Notes under the pieces: model-generated
Databases searched by the model: none
What the model saw: the letters and a program-made list of their open reading frames with translations, nothing else
What the model was told of the DNA's origin: nothing
Made by a program: the position numbers and the translations under genes
Shown: in pieces, positions 1 to 6,699 of the stretch
Numbering within the stretch: the first letter of the stretch is position 1
Layout: the number at the start of each line of letters is the position of its first letter
Assembly: GCA_003838065.1 (NCBI GenBank)
Contig: QZAC01000179.1
Coordinates: 1 to 35,427, forward strand
Direction: 5' to 3'
From: Methanocalculus sp. MSAO_Arc2
GTDB taxonomy: Archaea > Halobacteriota > Methanomicrobia > Methanomicrobiales > Methanocorpusculaceae
Length of the DNA: 35,427 bases

Positions 1-1448
1 AGGAGTGAGGGCACTCCAAAAATGAACTCGGACAGTCCAATTGGTCGTGACTCAGCTGCGTGGATGAATACCGTCCAGATAAGCCAGACGAGTGCTCCAA
101 TCACAACAGATGCCTTGGCGCCGGTAACTGAGGGGGACTTTGCGGAGATGCCGTTTACAAATGCGGGCAGGAATGAGGATGCGCAGAGTCCCATGAAGAT
201 AACGGTTGCGCGAGCAATGATGCTTCCGGGCAGAAGGAAGGCAACCAGGATAGATATGATCATCATGATGATGATACCCCGCTTGTTGGCCGTGAGGGAG
301 AGTGCACACTCACGTCCGCGTCCCCATACATCGCATGCAAGCGATGTACCCATCGTATGGTAGAGTGAACTCAATGTCGACATCGCCGCACAGAGGAGCG
401 TCAGCATGAAGATGATGACAAAAATGTCAGGCATTGCGCTTGAGATGTACATCGGGATGATCGCATCAACATTGCCGCCAGCTGCGGTCAGTGCGATCTC
501 CCCTGTCTTGTCATAGAAGTAGACATTGGTCAGTGCACCAATGGTGAACGCGACTCCGGTCATCATCAGGATGAAGGGTCCTCCAATCAGGGTTGCCCGG
601 TTTATGGATTTGTCGTCGCGTGCGGTCATGAACCGGACGATCAACTGTGGCTGGGCAAGAACTCCGATACCGACACCAAGGACCATCGTTGTTATGAGTG
701 TCATCCAGATCGGTGATCCAAACGCAGGCATTGACGTCCAGCCCGTATGCCCTGCCGCTGCAAGGCCTTCAGGCACGAGATCTACCATGTTTGTGAGGGC
801 TGTGTTTGCCGGTATGAAACCGCCCAGTTGGACATAGGTCAGGGCGAGCAGGAGCGTCATTCCAATAAGCATGATGGTGCCCTGCAATGCATCGGTGTGC
901 ATCACGGCAATCAGCCCACCGAAGACGACATACAACCCGACGATAATGGCAAAGCCAAGAAGTGCGGTCTCATATGGCAGGGCGAGCGTCGCCTCGATGA
1001 ACCGGGCGCCACCGATCAGAATTGCAGCGGTATAGATCGGCATCGAGAGGACGATGATGATGCCGCTAAAGTACTGGAGGAATGGAGAATTGTAGCATTT
1101 TCCCATTAAATCCGGGAATGTATAGGCGCCAAGCCGCTTTCCCGCCTCGCGAATTTTCTTCCCAAAGAAGACAAATGCAATGAAAACACCGACACCGATA
1201 TTTAAGACAGTCAGCCAGATCAGTCCCATACCCAGGTTCGCCGCGACACCACCGAACCCCACGATGGCGGCAGTTGAGATGAAGGTTGCGCCATAGGAGA
1301 GTGCGATGACAATTGGGTGGGTGTTTCGTCCGGCGACCATGTAATCTTCGGCAACCTTTGTTTTGCGATACCCATAGTATCCGATGCCGACGATCAGCAG
1401 AAGATAGATTGCAACCACGATCGCAATGGTCAATAAATCAACTGCCAC
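1..1448 (-). CDS. Sodium:solute symporter (SSS family), 3' end outside window
   Basis: The minus strand is open from a GTG at 1448 to the window edge, giving about 482 codons without a stop. The product is a polytopic membrane protein. Its start (VAVDLLTIAIVVAIYLLL) is a membrane segment, followed by GYYGYRKTKVAEDYMVAGR and then STAAIVGFGG, the typical opening of SSS-family Na+/solute symporters (PutP/PanF-like). The GTG start is supported by a GGAGGGG ribosome site about 6 bases upstream. It overlaps the last codons of the upstream 40-residue peptide, so the two are probably translationally coupled. The substrate (an amino acid, carboxylate or pantothenate, for instance) cannot be read from the sequence. 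The C-terminus is missing only because the window ends. Family certain, substrate unknown. Confidence 0.88.
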   Translation of the reverse strand, partial: MAVDLLTIAIVVAIYLLLIVGIGYYGYRKTKVAEDYMVAGRNTHPIVIALSYGATFISTAAIVGFGGVAANLGMGLIWLTVLNIGVGVFIAFVFFGKKIREAGKRLGAYTFPDLMGKCYNSPFLQYFSGIIIVLSMPIYTAAILIGGARFIEATLALPYETALLGFAIIVGLYVVFGGLIAVMHTDALQGTIMLIGMTLLLALTYVQLGGFIPANTALTNMVDLVPEGLAAAGHTGWTSMPAFGSPIWMTLITTMVLGVGIGVLAQPQLIVRFMTARDDKSINRATLIGGPFILMMTGVAFTIGALTNVYFYDKTGEIALTAAGGNVDAIIPMYISSAMPDIFVIIFMLTLLCAAMSTLSSLYHTMGTSLACDVWGRGRECALSLTANKRGIIIMMIISILVAFLLPGSIIARATVIFMGLCASSFLPAFVNGISAKSPSVTGAKASVVIGALVWLIWTVFIHAAESRPIGLSEFIFGVPSL

Positions 1449-1560
1449 GTTCAGCCCCTCCATTGTTCCAGTTAATGAAACCATACACTATGCATGCGCC
1501 TGCGAACCCGATCGCAAGCAGATACGCAATCCAGATAAACGGATCAGGAATACCAAACAT
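1438..1560 (-). CDS. Symporter small accessory membrane peptide (40 aa)
   Basis: This 40-codon ORF starts with ATG at 1560, nine bases after a GGAGGT site, and stops with TGA at 1438. The peptide starts MFGIPDPFIWIAYLLAIGFA and ends in a short polar tail (NWNNGGAERGS). It has one hydrophobic segment (about residues 8-28). It overlaps the start of the downstream symporter by 11 bases, the usual arrangement for small subunits translated with their transporter. Small one-helix proteins upstream of SSS symporters are annotated in methanogens as symporter small accessory proteins. A role in stability or assembly of the symporter is inferred from position. The strong ribosome site, coupling and membrane character make it a real gene despite its size. 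Confidence 0.82.
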   Translation of the reverse strand: MFGIPDPFIWIAYLLAIGFAGACIVYGFINWNNGGAERGS

Positions 1561-1593
1561 GGTTATAACCTCCGGTACCTCAAACCACTGCAC

Positions 1594-1620
1594 GGGAGAC
1601 CGAAAATAAAGCGGTCTCCC
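1594..1620 (-). promoter_or_regulatory. Perfect 9-bp hairpin in the symporter operon leader
   Basis: GGGAGACCG (1594-1602) and CGGTCTCCC (1612-1620) form a perfect 9-bp stem with a 9-base loop. On the minus strand it lies just after a U-rich stretch, in the predicted 5' leader. It ends about 20 bases before the ribosome site of the small accessory peptide. It could be a leader structure controlling translation or transcription of the symporter, or a terminator read from either side. It is not followed by a U-tract on the minus strand. Confidence 0.6.
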
Positions 1621-1703
1621 TATCTAAAGAAAAAAAAGAAGACGTCTGCTACGACAAAAAAGTCTTGATCCCAACATTCCCGGACAGCAGACATGAGGTA
1701 TCC

Positions 1704-1716
1704 AAGAATATATACC
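1704..1716 (-). promoter_or_regulatory. Probable TATA box of the symporter operon
   Basis: On the minus strand this reads GGTATATATTCTT, an archaeal TATA-like element just downstream of the msrB stop. Transcription would start near 1683, giving a leader of about 120 bases that contains the hairpin at 1594-1620. Predicted by spacing only. Confidence 0.45.
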
Positions 1717-1734
1717 CGGTACTGGTTAATAAAG

Positions 1735-2175
1735 CTATAAGATTTGTTCTTTCAGTCTGAGTGCGGCTGAGTTTATACAGAACCGCAGGCCTCCGGGTGG
1801 CGGGCCGTCATCAAAGACATGGCCCAGGTGTGCAGAGCATACAGCGCAGAGTACTTCGTCCCTCTCCATTCCATGACTTCTATCCAGCTTGATGCGAATA
1901 TTCAGATTAGATACCGGCAATCTGAAACTCGGCCATCCGGTTCCGGAATCGAACTTTTCACGTGATTCGAAGAGATCGCTTCTACAGCATCTACATGTGT
2001 ATACTCCTTTCCTGGAGCAGTCATGGTATCTTCCGGTGAACGGAGGCTCAGTCCCCTTCTTCCGTGTCACCAGGAATGTTTCGGGATCAAGCACAGCTTT
2101 CCACTCGCTGACATTCTTGTCCACTGGTTTTCGTTCGATTATGGCATCCTCTGCCACTGAATAGACCCTGACCAT
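1735..2175 (-). CDS. msrB: Peptide-methionine (R)-S-oxide reductase MsrB
   Basis: The 146-residue protein reduces the R-epimer of methionine sulfoxide in oxidised proteins, in the cytoplasm, using a thiol donor. The zinc ligands are visible as two CxxC pairs (C61/C64 in YTCRCC and C110/C113 in LCAVC). The substrate motif GTGWPSF (about 78-84) is present. The catalytic Cys133 lies in RFCINSAAL near the end. The length is normal for a stand-alone MsrB with a 30-residue N-terminal lead. ATG at 2175 lacks a clear ribosome site. The gene is divergent from an ArsR-V4R regulator at 2280, and the pairing suggests redox-controlled expression. An inverted repeat (AGGTA-TGG-TACCT, 2197-2209) lies about 22 bases upstream of the start. 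Identity is firm; regulation is inferred. Confidence 0.95.
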   Translation of the reverse strand: MVRVYSVAEDAIIERKPVDKNVSEWKAVLDPETFLVTRKKGTEPPFTGRYHDCSRKGVYTCRCCRSDLFESREKFDSGTGWPSFRLPVSNLNIRIKLDRSHGMERDEVLCAVCSAHLGHVFDDGPPPGGLRFCINSAALRLKEQIL

Positions 2176-2196
2176 AAGAAATCACGTATGATGAAT

Positions 2197-2209
2197 AGGT
2201 ATGGTACCT
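2197..2209. promoter_or_regulatory. Inverted repeat upstream of msrB
   Basis: AGGTA-TGG-TACCT has perfect 5-bp arms and lies 22-34 bases before the msrB ATG, about where transcription of msrB should begin. It is a candidate binding site for the divergent regulator, suggested by position only. Confidence 0.35.
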
Positions 2210-2234
2210 GTTATTGTTTGTATTTGTCCGAACA

Positions 2235-2244
2235 ATATTATATA
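2235..2244 (+). promoter_or_regulatory. Probable TATA box of the V4R regulator gene
   Basis: The AT-only stretch ATATTATATA lies 36-45 bases before the ATG at 2280. The predicted transcription start falls near 2265, inside the palindrome at 2256-2269. Confidence 0.5.
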
Positions 2245-2255
2245 GTAGTAGCTGG

Positions 2256-2269
2256 TGTATACGTATACA
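2256..2269. promoter_or_regulatory. 14-bp perfect palindrome TGTATACGTATACA, candidate operator
   Basis: TGTATACGTATACA is perfectly self-complementary. It sits between the TATA box and the AGGAG ribosome site (2269-2273) of the ArsR-V4R gene, over the expected transcription start. A dimeric winged-helix protein bound here would block transcription, so autorepression is the simplest reading. It is inferred, not demonstrated. Confidence 0.5.
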
Positions 2270-2279
2270 GGAGTTTTCT

Positions 2280-3035
2280 ATGAGGGATACGAGACATAAT
2301 GTATCATTGTATGGCACCACATCAGGAGTGCGAATAGTCAGCAATCCCATAAGGCGCTCTATTCTCGAACTCCTCAGAGAGGGCGAACTCAGCTTTGAAA
2401 CAATAGTTCGATCGTCTGGGCGGGCGAAGTCCACCATATCGGCACATCTCTCAGCGCTTGCTGATGAAGGCATAATCGGGTCTCACCCTGGTGAGAATGA
2501 TGAACGGAAAAAATACTTCTTCCTGACTGCTCACTTCATCGGCGATCTTGCACCAGATGACCGGATACAGGACGATCTGGAAGCATATGCATCCAGGTAC
2601 CGGGATGGGGGTGTTGATCCGTTTGCACTGTACAGGCTGGTCTACCGGACGTTTCGGGTATCGCTTCTCATGGAAGGGATCTCAATTGATCCGCTCCTTA
2701 AAAGATGCGGCGAAGCGGTGGGACGGGCAATCTTTCCGGGTGTTGCCGCTCCAGACCTTGATACTTTTACAGACAACCTGATTATGTTCTGGGAACGGCA
2801 CCAGCTTGGCCGGATCGAGGACCTGACACTTGATCCGCTACGCCTCTCGGTATATGACTGTTTTGAATGTGTCGATCTCCCGTACCTTGGCCGTCCTGCA
2901 TGTTCGTTTGATTCGGGCCTCTTTTCTGTTCTCTTCTCAGAACAACTCACAACCCCGGTAGAGGCAGTTGAGCGCGAATGTTATGCTGCAGGAGATCCCT
3001 GTTGTTCTTTTGAGTTTGTTGTTATGGATCATTGA
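2280..3035 (+). CDS. ArsR-type HTH / V4R-domain redox regulator (MsvR-like)
   Basis: The 251-residue protein joins an ArsR-type winged helix (about 18-88, with RRSILELL and a recognition helix around SGRAKSTISAHLSALADEGII) to a C-terminal V4R domain (about 125-248). This is the architecture of MsvR, a methanogen regulator in which V4R cysteines sense redox state. Six cysteines cluster in the C-terminal part (about C194, C197, C208, C234, C241, C242), consistent with thiol switching. ATG at 2280 was chosen because AGGAG precedes it by six bases; the open frame extends upstream to 2214 but without a ribosome site. It is divergent from msrB. Family and fold are well supported; the redox role and target are inferred from the family and neighbour. 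Confidence 0.85.
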   Translation: MRDTRHNVSLYGTTSGVRIVSNPIRRSILELLREGELSFETIVRSSGRAKSTISAHLSALADEGIIGSHPGENDERKKYFFLTAHFIGDLAPDDRIQDDLEAYASRYRDGGVDPFALYRLVYRTFRVSLLMEGISIDPLLKRCGEAVGRAIFPGVAAPDLDTFTDNLIMFWERHQLGRIEDLTLDPLRLSVYDCFECVDLPYLGRPACSFDSGLFSVLFSEQLTTPVEAVERECYAAGDPCCSFEFVVMDH

Positions 3036-3106
3036 TCGTTCTCAAGTGCGTTGAATACATTAAACGGCAATATGATGGGTATGAGGGTCCATCCATCTTC
3101 TGGTGT

Positions 3107-3534
3107 ATACTGATCTTTAAAAGAGTATATCCTCTCCTGGTCCTTGCCCTTGTTCTGCTTGCTGGAGCGGGTTGCGTCAGCGAAGATCCGGAGACGCCCC
3201 CGGAACCAGCGAAAACATTCCATACATTTGATGAGTCAAACGATGGAGAAACCTATACGGTGCCTGTCGGTCCGGGATTTGTCTCACACTCCCTGAGAGT
3301 CCGGCCACCGGTTATGTCTGGGAACCAAAGGCCTCCCCTGGCATCTCCATCACCGATGAAGTTCTAGGTTATTCTGGCGATCGAAAGACTGACCTCATCG
3401 GTGTACCTGGAAAACATGTCTGATAAATGATGGCGCAGATCCCCGGGACCTACAGGATTCAGGGCGAAGCTGTCCGGCCCTGGGAAAGAGAGGTGGCTGC
3501 AGAGACGTTTATCCTGACGCAAATTGTAAAATAG
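3107..3534 (+). pseudogene. Decayed chagasin-like (I42) inhibitor lipoprotein
   Basis: The remnant has a lipoprotein signal (PLLVLALVLLAGAGC) and FDESNDGETYTV, identical to part of the intact gene at 3654. At about 3278-3283 one base is missing. The homology then continues in the next frame with LTLPESPATGYVWE (the I42 NPTTGY-loop equivalent). At 3421-3426 two consecutive stops (TGA TAA) replace the Trp-Glu expected from the intact copy (RIWEM). The same frame resumes with IPGTYRIQGEAVRPWE and ends at TAG (3532-3534). No start codon precedes the signal peptide; ATA at 3107 sits where an ATG would be expected. The gene encoded one inhibitor domain, against two in its neighbour. It is non-functional unless the frameshift is a sequencing error, but the double stop argues against that. 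Confidence 0.82.
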
Positions 3535-3653
3535 CGTATCCTCTGGGGACGTCATCGGGATGGCTGCTCTTCCATAATAATTTTTTGTGGTTACGTGGTC
3601 TGTGCAGAGCAACACATATACCTGTGGTGACGCAGATATATCAGCGAATAACA

Positions 3654-4430
3654 ATGATGAAAAAAATCCTTCTTATTCTGCTCCTGGTCATCTCCCTGGT
3701 GTTTGTCGCCGGATGCGCCGATGATGAACCAGAGATGCCGCCACCAGAAGACCCGGTTACGCATCTGTTTATATTTGACGAGTCAAACGATGGTGAGACC
3801 TATACTGTTGGAACAGGCGACCAGATCAGGCTCAGGCTCCCTGAAAACCCGACAACCGGGTATGAATGGGTGCTGGATATTCCAGATGGGCTTATCCTGA
3901 CCCATTGGGAATTTGTTGCCCCGGATACAGATCTGCTGGGAGCACCGGGAACACGCATCTGGGAGATGACGGCAGCAGAACCCGGAACATATACGTTAGC
4001 TGCAAAGGAAATCCGGCAATGGGAAGATGATGTTGAGCCTGTATCAACCTTCACCCTGACGCTGGTTGTAGAAGAGGGATATACACCGGATCTGCCCGTA
4101 CCGACCCCGTCACCGACCTATGTCTTTGATGAACACCATGATGGGCAGACACATAAGGTTAGCAGCGGAGCAGTCTTCCAGCTGTCACTGCCTGATCAGT
4201 CAGCCTCCACCGGGTATGGATGGGACCTGAACGTTCCCGAAGGTCTTGTGGTGCTCAGTGAGGACATGGTCCCTCCGGAGAACGCGATGCCGGGAGCTCC
4301 CGCAATGCGTATCTGGAGAATAAAGGCGGAGATGCCCGGTACGTACCAGATAAATGCAGATCTGGTGCAGCCATGGGAGGGTGGAGGCCGGGTGGACGAG
4401 GCATATACCCTGACGCTCATTATCGACTGA
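3654..4430 (+). CDS. Lipoprotein with two chagasin-like (I42) cysteine-protease inhibitor domains
   Basis: The 258-residue protein starts MMKKILLILLLVISLVFVAG and has a lipobox ending in C (VFVAGC), so it should be lipid-anchored outside the membrane. Two tandem I42 domains follow (about 33-135 and 140-257). Each shows the inhibitor loops of the family: NPTTGYEW and SASTGYGW; GAPGTRIW and GAPAMRIW; and RQWE and QPWE. Chagasin-type proteins block papain-like cysteine proteases, so this one probably guards the cell surface against endogenous or foreign proteases. ATG at 3654 begins at the signal peptide and has no clear ribosome site. A TATA-like ACATATACC near 3613 fits a very short leader. 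It is a paralogue of the pseudogene just upstream. The target protease is unknown. Confidence 0.85.
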   Translation: MMKKILLILLLVISLVFVAGCADDEPEMPPPEDPVTHLFIFDESNDGETYTVGTGDQIRLRLPENPTTGYEWVLDIPDGLILTHWEFVAPDTDLLGAPGTRIWEMTAAEPGTYTLAAKEIRQWEDDVEPVSTFTLTLVVEEGYTPDLPVPTPSPTYVFDEHHDGQTHKVSSGAVFQLSLPDQSASTGYGWDLNVPEGLVVLSEDMVPPENAMPGAPAMRIWRIKAEMPGTYQINADLVQPWEGGGRVDEAYTLTLIID

Positions 4431-4527
4431 GTGCTTCTGAGTCAGGATTGCCCCCACACAGGAGATGGTTTCTGTCTCCATCTATCCATAGGTTTTTTTT
4501 AAAAAGACTCCTAAACCATAATCAACA

Positions 4528-4761
4528 ATGGCACAAGAGAAGCGACTTACCAGATCGAGACGATACCGACTGCTTGGTGGCGTGTGCGGGGGGGTTGCGG
4601 AATATTTTGGCTGGGATCCCTCCCTTGTCAGGATTGGATGGGTCATTCTCTCGCTTCTGCCGGCATTTCCCGGGATCATCGCCTATATCATTGCCTGGAT
4701 CATCATCCCTGACGATGAGGATGGAACAAAGCGGGATAATGGCGTATATAGTGGAGAATGA
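4528..4761 (+). CDS. PspC-domain small membrane protein
   Basis: The 77-residue protein has the PspC pattern: a basic start (RLTRSRRYRLLGGVCGGVAEYFGWDP contains the conserved GVCGGVAEYF), the DPSLVRIGWVI stretch, then a hydrophobic segment (about 38-61) ending in IIIPDDED. PspC domains occur in small membrane proteins linked to envelope-stress responses in bacteria; their role in archaea is not settled. A T/A-rich block (TTTTTTTTAAAAAG, about 4493-4506) lies 22-35 bases before the ATG and no ribosome site is seen, suggesting a near-leaderless transcript. No psp partner genes are nearby. Confidence 0.88.
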   Translation: MAQEKRLTRSRRYRLLGGVCGGVAEYFGWDPSLVRIGWVILSLLPAFPGIIAYIIAWIIIPDDEDGTKRDNGVYSGE

Positions 4762-4770
4762 GCTTCACCC

Positions 4771-6699
4771 CTAACCCCTGATGAACTCCTGTGCCCGGCG
4801 CATCTCTTCTCTCAATTCAATTGCACGCTCAAAATCAAGTGCATTTGCAGCAGCACGCATCCGTGATTCGAGTTCGATGATCAGGTTTGGGATCTCCTCA
4901 GGTGCAACGCTCGAAAGCTCAGTTGATTCCACCTCCTTTTCAGGAACCGGTTTTCGTATCGTCTCCGGGACGATCCCGTGCTCTTCATTAAATGCGATCT
5001 GGAGGCTCCGTCTCCTCTCCGTCTCGGCGATCGCCCGCTTCATCGATTCGGTCATCCTGTCTGCATATAAAATGACATATGAATTGACGTTTCTGGCGGC
5101 CCGACCAATCGTCTGGATCAGACTTTTTTCATTTCTAAGGAACCCTTCCTTATCTGCATCCAGGATGCCGACAAACCCGACTTCAGGGATGTCGAGCCCC
5201 TCCCTCAGCAGGTTGATCCCGACCAGCACGTCGAACGTGCCAAGCCTGAGCTGCCTGATGATCTCGGTCCGCTCAAGTGTTGTAATCTCGGAATGAAGGT
5301 ATCGCGACTTAATATGGCGTCCGATGAGGTAGTCGGTGAACTCTTCGGCGAGCTTTTTTGTGAGGGTGGTGACGAGCACCCGGTCTCCCCTGCTGATGGT
5401 TTTTTCGATCTCGTTGATCAGGTCTTCGGTCTGGCCATCAATTGGTCGCACTTCAACTGCCGGGTCGACAAGGCCTGTTGGCCGGATGATCTGCTCGATG
5501 ATCTGATCGGAATGCTCTGCTTCATACTCAGCAGGCGTCGCAGAGACGAAGACGACATTTTTCATATACCCTTCAAACTCATGGAACTTCAGCGGCCTGT
5601 TGTCAAAGGCACTTTTGAGACGGAATCCATAATCGACCAGGTTCTTCTTGCGTGCATAATCGCCATTGTACATCCCCCGCACCTGGGGGAGCGTCTGGTG
5701 GCTTTCATCGATGATCAGGAGAAAATCATGTGGGAAATAGTCAAGGAGACAGTATGGTTTCTCGCCTGGCTTTCTTCCATCGAAATGCAGCGAATAATTT
5801 TCAATCCCCTTGCAGCTCCCGGTCTCCTCGATCATCTCGATATCAAAGAGGGTCCGCTGGGAGAGCCGGTGGCTCTCGATCATCCCCAGTGTCGGGAGTG
5901 TCTCTTCAAGTTCAGCCCGGATGGATCGTACTGCCCGTTTGCGCTCTTCTTCCGGTATGACAAAGTGGCGGGCAGGATAGACATGGAAGTACTCCATTGT
6001 CTGGAGACGGCGGCCGCCGGTCTTTTCAATCTCAGAGATCCGATCAATTTCATTGCCGAACAACTCGATCCTGATGATATCATCATAATATCCCGGGATG
6101 ATCTCAATCGTATCGCCACGTACACGGAACCGGCCAGGGGCAAGCTCGGTATCGTTTCGTTCAAACTGGATCTCAAAGAGCCGCTCGATCAGGTCCCTCC
6201 TCTCTATCTCTTCTCCACACCTGAGTTCGAACCCGAGATTTCTGAAATGGTCGGGGTTTCCAAGGCCGTAGATGCAGGATACTGACGAGACGATGATAGT
6301 ATCAGGACGCGAAAGAAGGGATGCGGTTGCCGAGAGGCGCATCTGTTCGATTTTAGGGTTGATATCTGCATCTTTCTCAATGTACTGGTCTTTTCTTGGA
6401 AGGTACGACTCGGGCTGGTAGTAGTCATAGTACGAGACAAAATATTCAACCCGGTTCTCCGGAAAAAAATCGCGGAATTCATTGTATAGCTGGGCTGCAA
6501 GTGTTTTGTTGTGGGCAAGGACAAGCGTTGGCATCTGGAGTTCTGTGATGAGGTTGGCTATTGTGAATGTCTTGCCAGAACCCGTCACGCCAAGCAGGGT
6601 CTGTTTTGTCATTCCACTGGAAAAACCAGATGCCATGCCCCGGATGGCATCAGGCTGGGATCCTGCCGGTTTAAAATTGGCATGAAGCGTGAATTTCAT
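4771..6699 (-). CDS. uvrB: Excinuclease ABC subunit B (UvrB)
   Basis: The 642-residue damage-verifying helicase of nucleotide excision repair. It receives the lesion from UvrA, opens the duplex and recruits UvrC. Visible marks are the Walker A GVTGSGKT near residue 40, the beta-hairpin signature YYDYYQPESYLP (about 92-103), the DEXH-like box IIDESHQTLPQ (about 331-341), helicase motifs LREGLDIPEVGFV and QTIGRAARN, and a C-terminal UVR coiled coil (from about 605) that binds UvrC. The length matches bacterial UvrB. It is last in the uvrA-uvrC-uvrB operon, and its ATG overlaps the uvrC stop (ATGA, 6696-6699). UvrABC in methanogens is generally regarded as of bacterial origin. Confidence 0.98.
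   Translation of the reverse strand: MKFTLHANFKPAGSQPDAIRGMASGFSSGMTKQTLLGVTGSGKTFTIANLITELQMPTLVLAHNKTLAAQLYNEFRDFFPENRVEYFVSYYDYYQPESYLPRKDQYIEKDADINPKIEQMRLSATASLLSRPDTIIVSSVSCIYGLGNPDHFRNLGFELRCGEEIERRDLIERLFEIQFERNDTELAPGRFRVRGDTIEIIPGYYDDIIRIELFGNEIDRISEIEKTGGRRLQTMEYFHVYPARHFVIPEEERKRAVRSIRAELEETLPTLGMIESHRLSQRTLFDIEMIEETGSCKGIENYSLHFDGRKPGEKPYCLLDYFPHDFLLIIDESHQTLPQVRGMYNGDYARKKNLVDYGFRLKSAFDNRPLKFHEFEGYMKNVVFVSATPAEYEAEHSDQIIEQIIRPTGLVDPAVEVRPIDGQTEDLINEIEKTISRGDRVLVTTLTKKLAEEFTDYLIGRHIKSRYLHSEITTLERTEIIRQLRLGTFDVLVGINLLREGLDIPEVGFVGILDADKEGFLRNEKSLIQTIGRAARNVNSYVILYADRMTESMKRAIAETERRRSLQIAFNEEHGIVPETIRKPVPEKEVESTELSSVAPEEIPNLIIELESRMRAAANALDFERAIELREEMRRAQEFIRG

Noticed and set aside
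2257..2262. Recurring GTATAC hexamer (also near 3105, 17924, 25947, 29870) as a dispersed regulatory element
   Set aside because: A six-base palindrome is expected about eight or nine times in 35 kb by chance, and several copies are inside genes. Only the extended 14-bp palindrome at 2256-2269 is kept.
3427..3534. Short ORF starting MMAQIPGTY as an independent small gene
   Set aside because: It aligns gap-free with the end of the I42 domain next door and is the tail of the pseudogene.
5293..6285. 330-codon plus-strand open frame opposite uvrB
   Set aside because: It lies wholly antisense to conserved uvrB, has no recognisable domain, and is a by-product of codon bias in the real gene.
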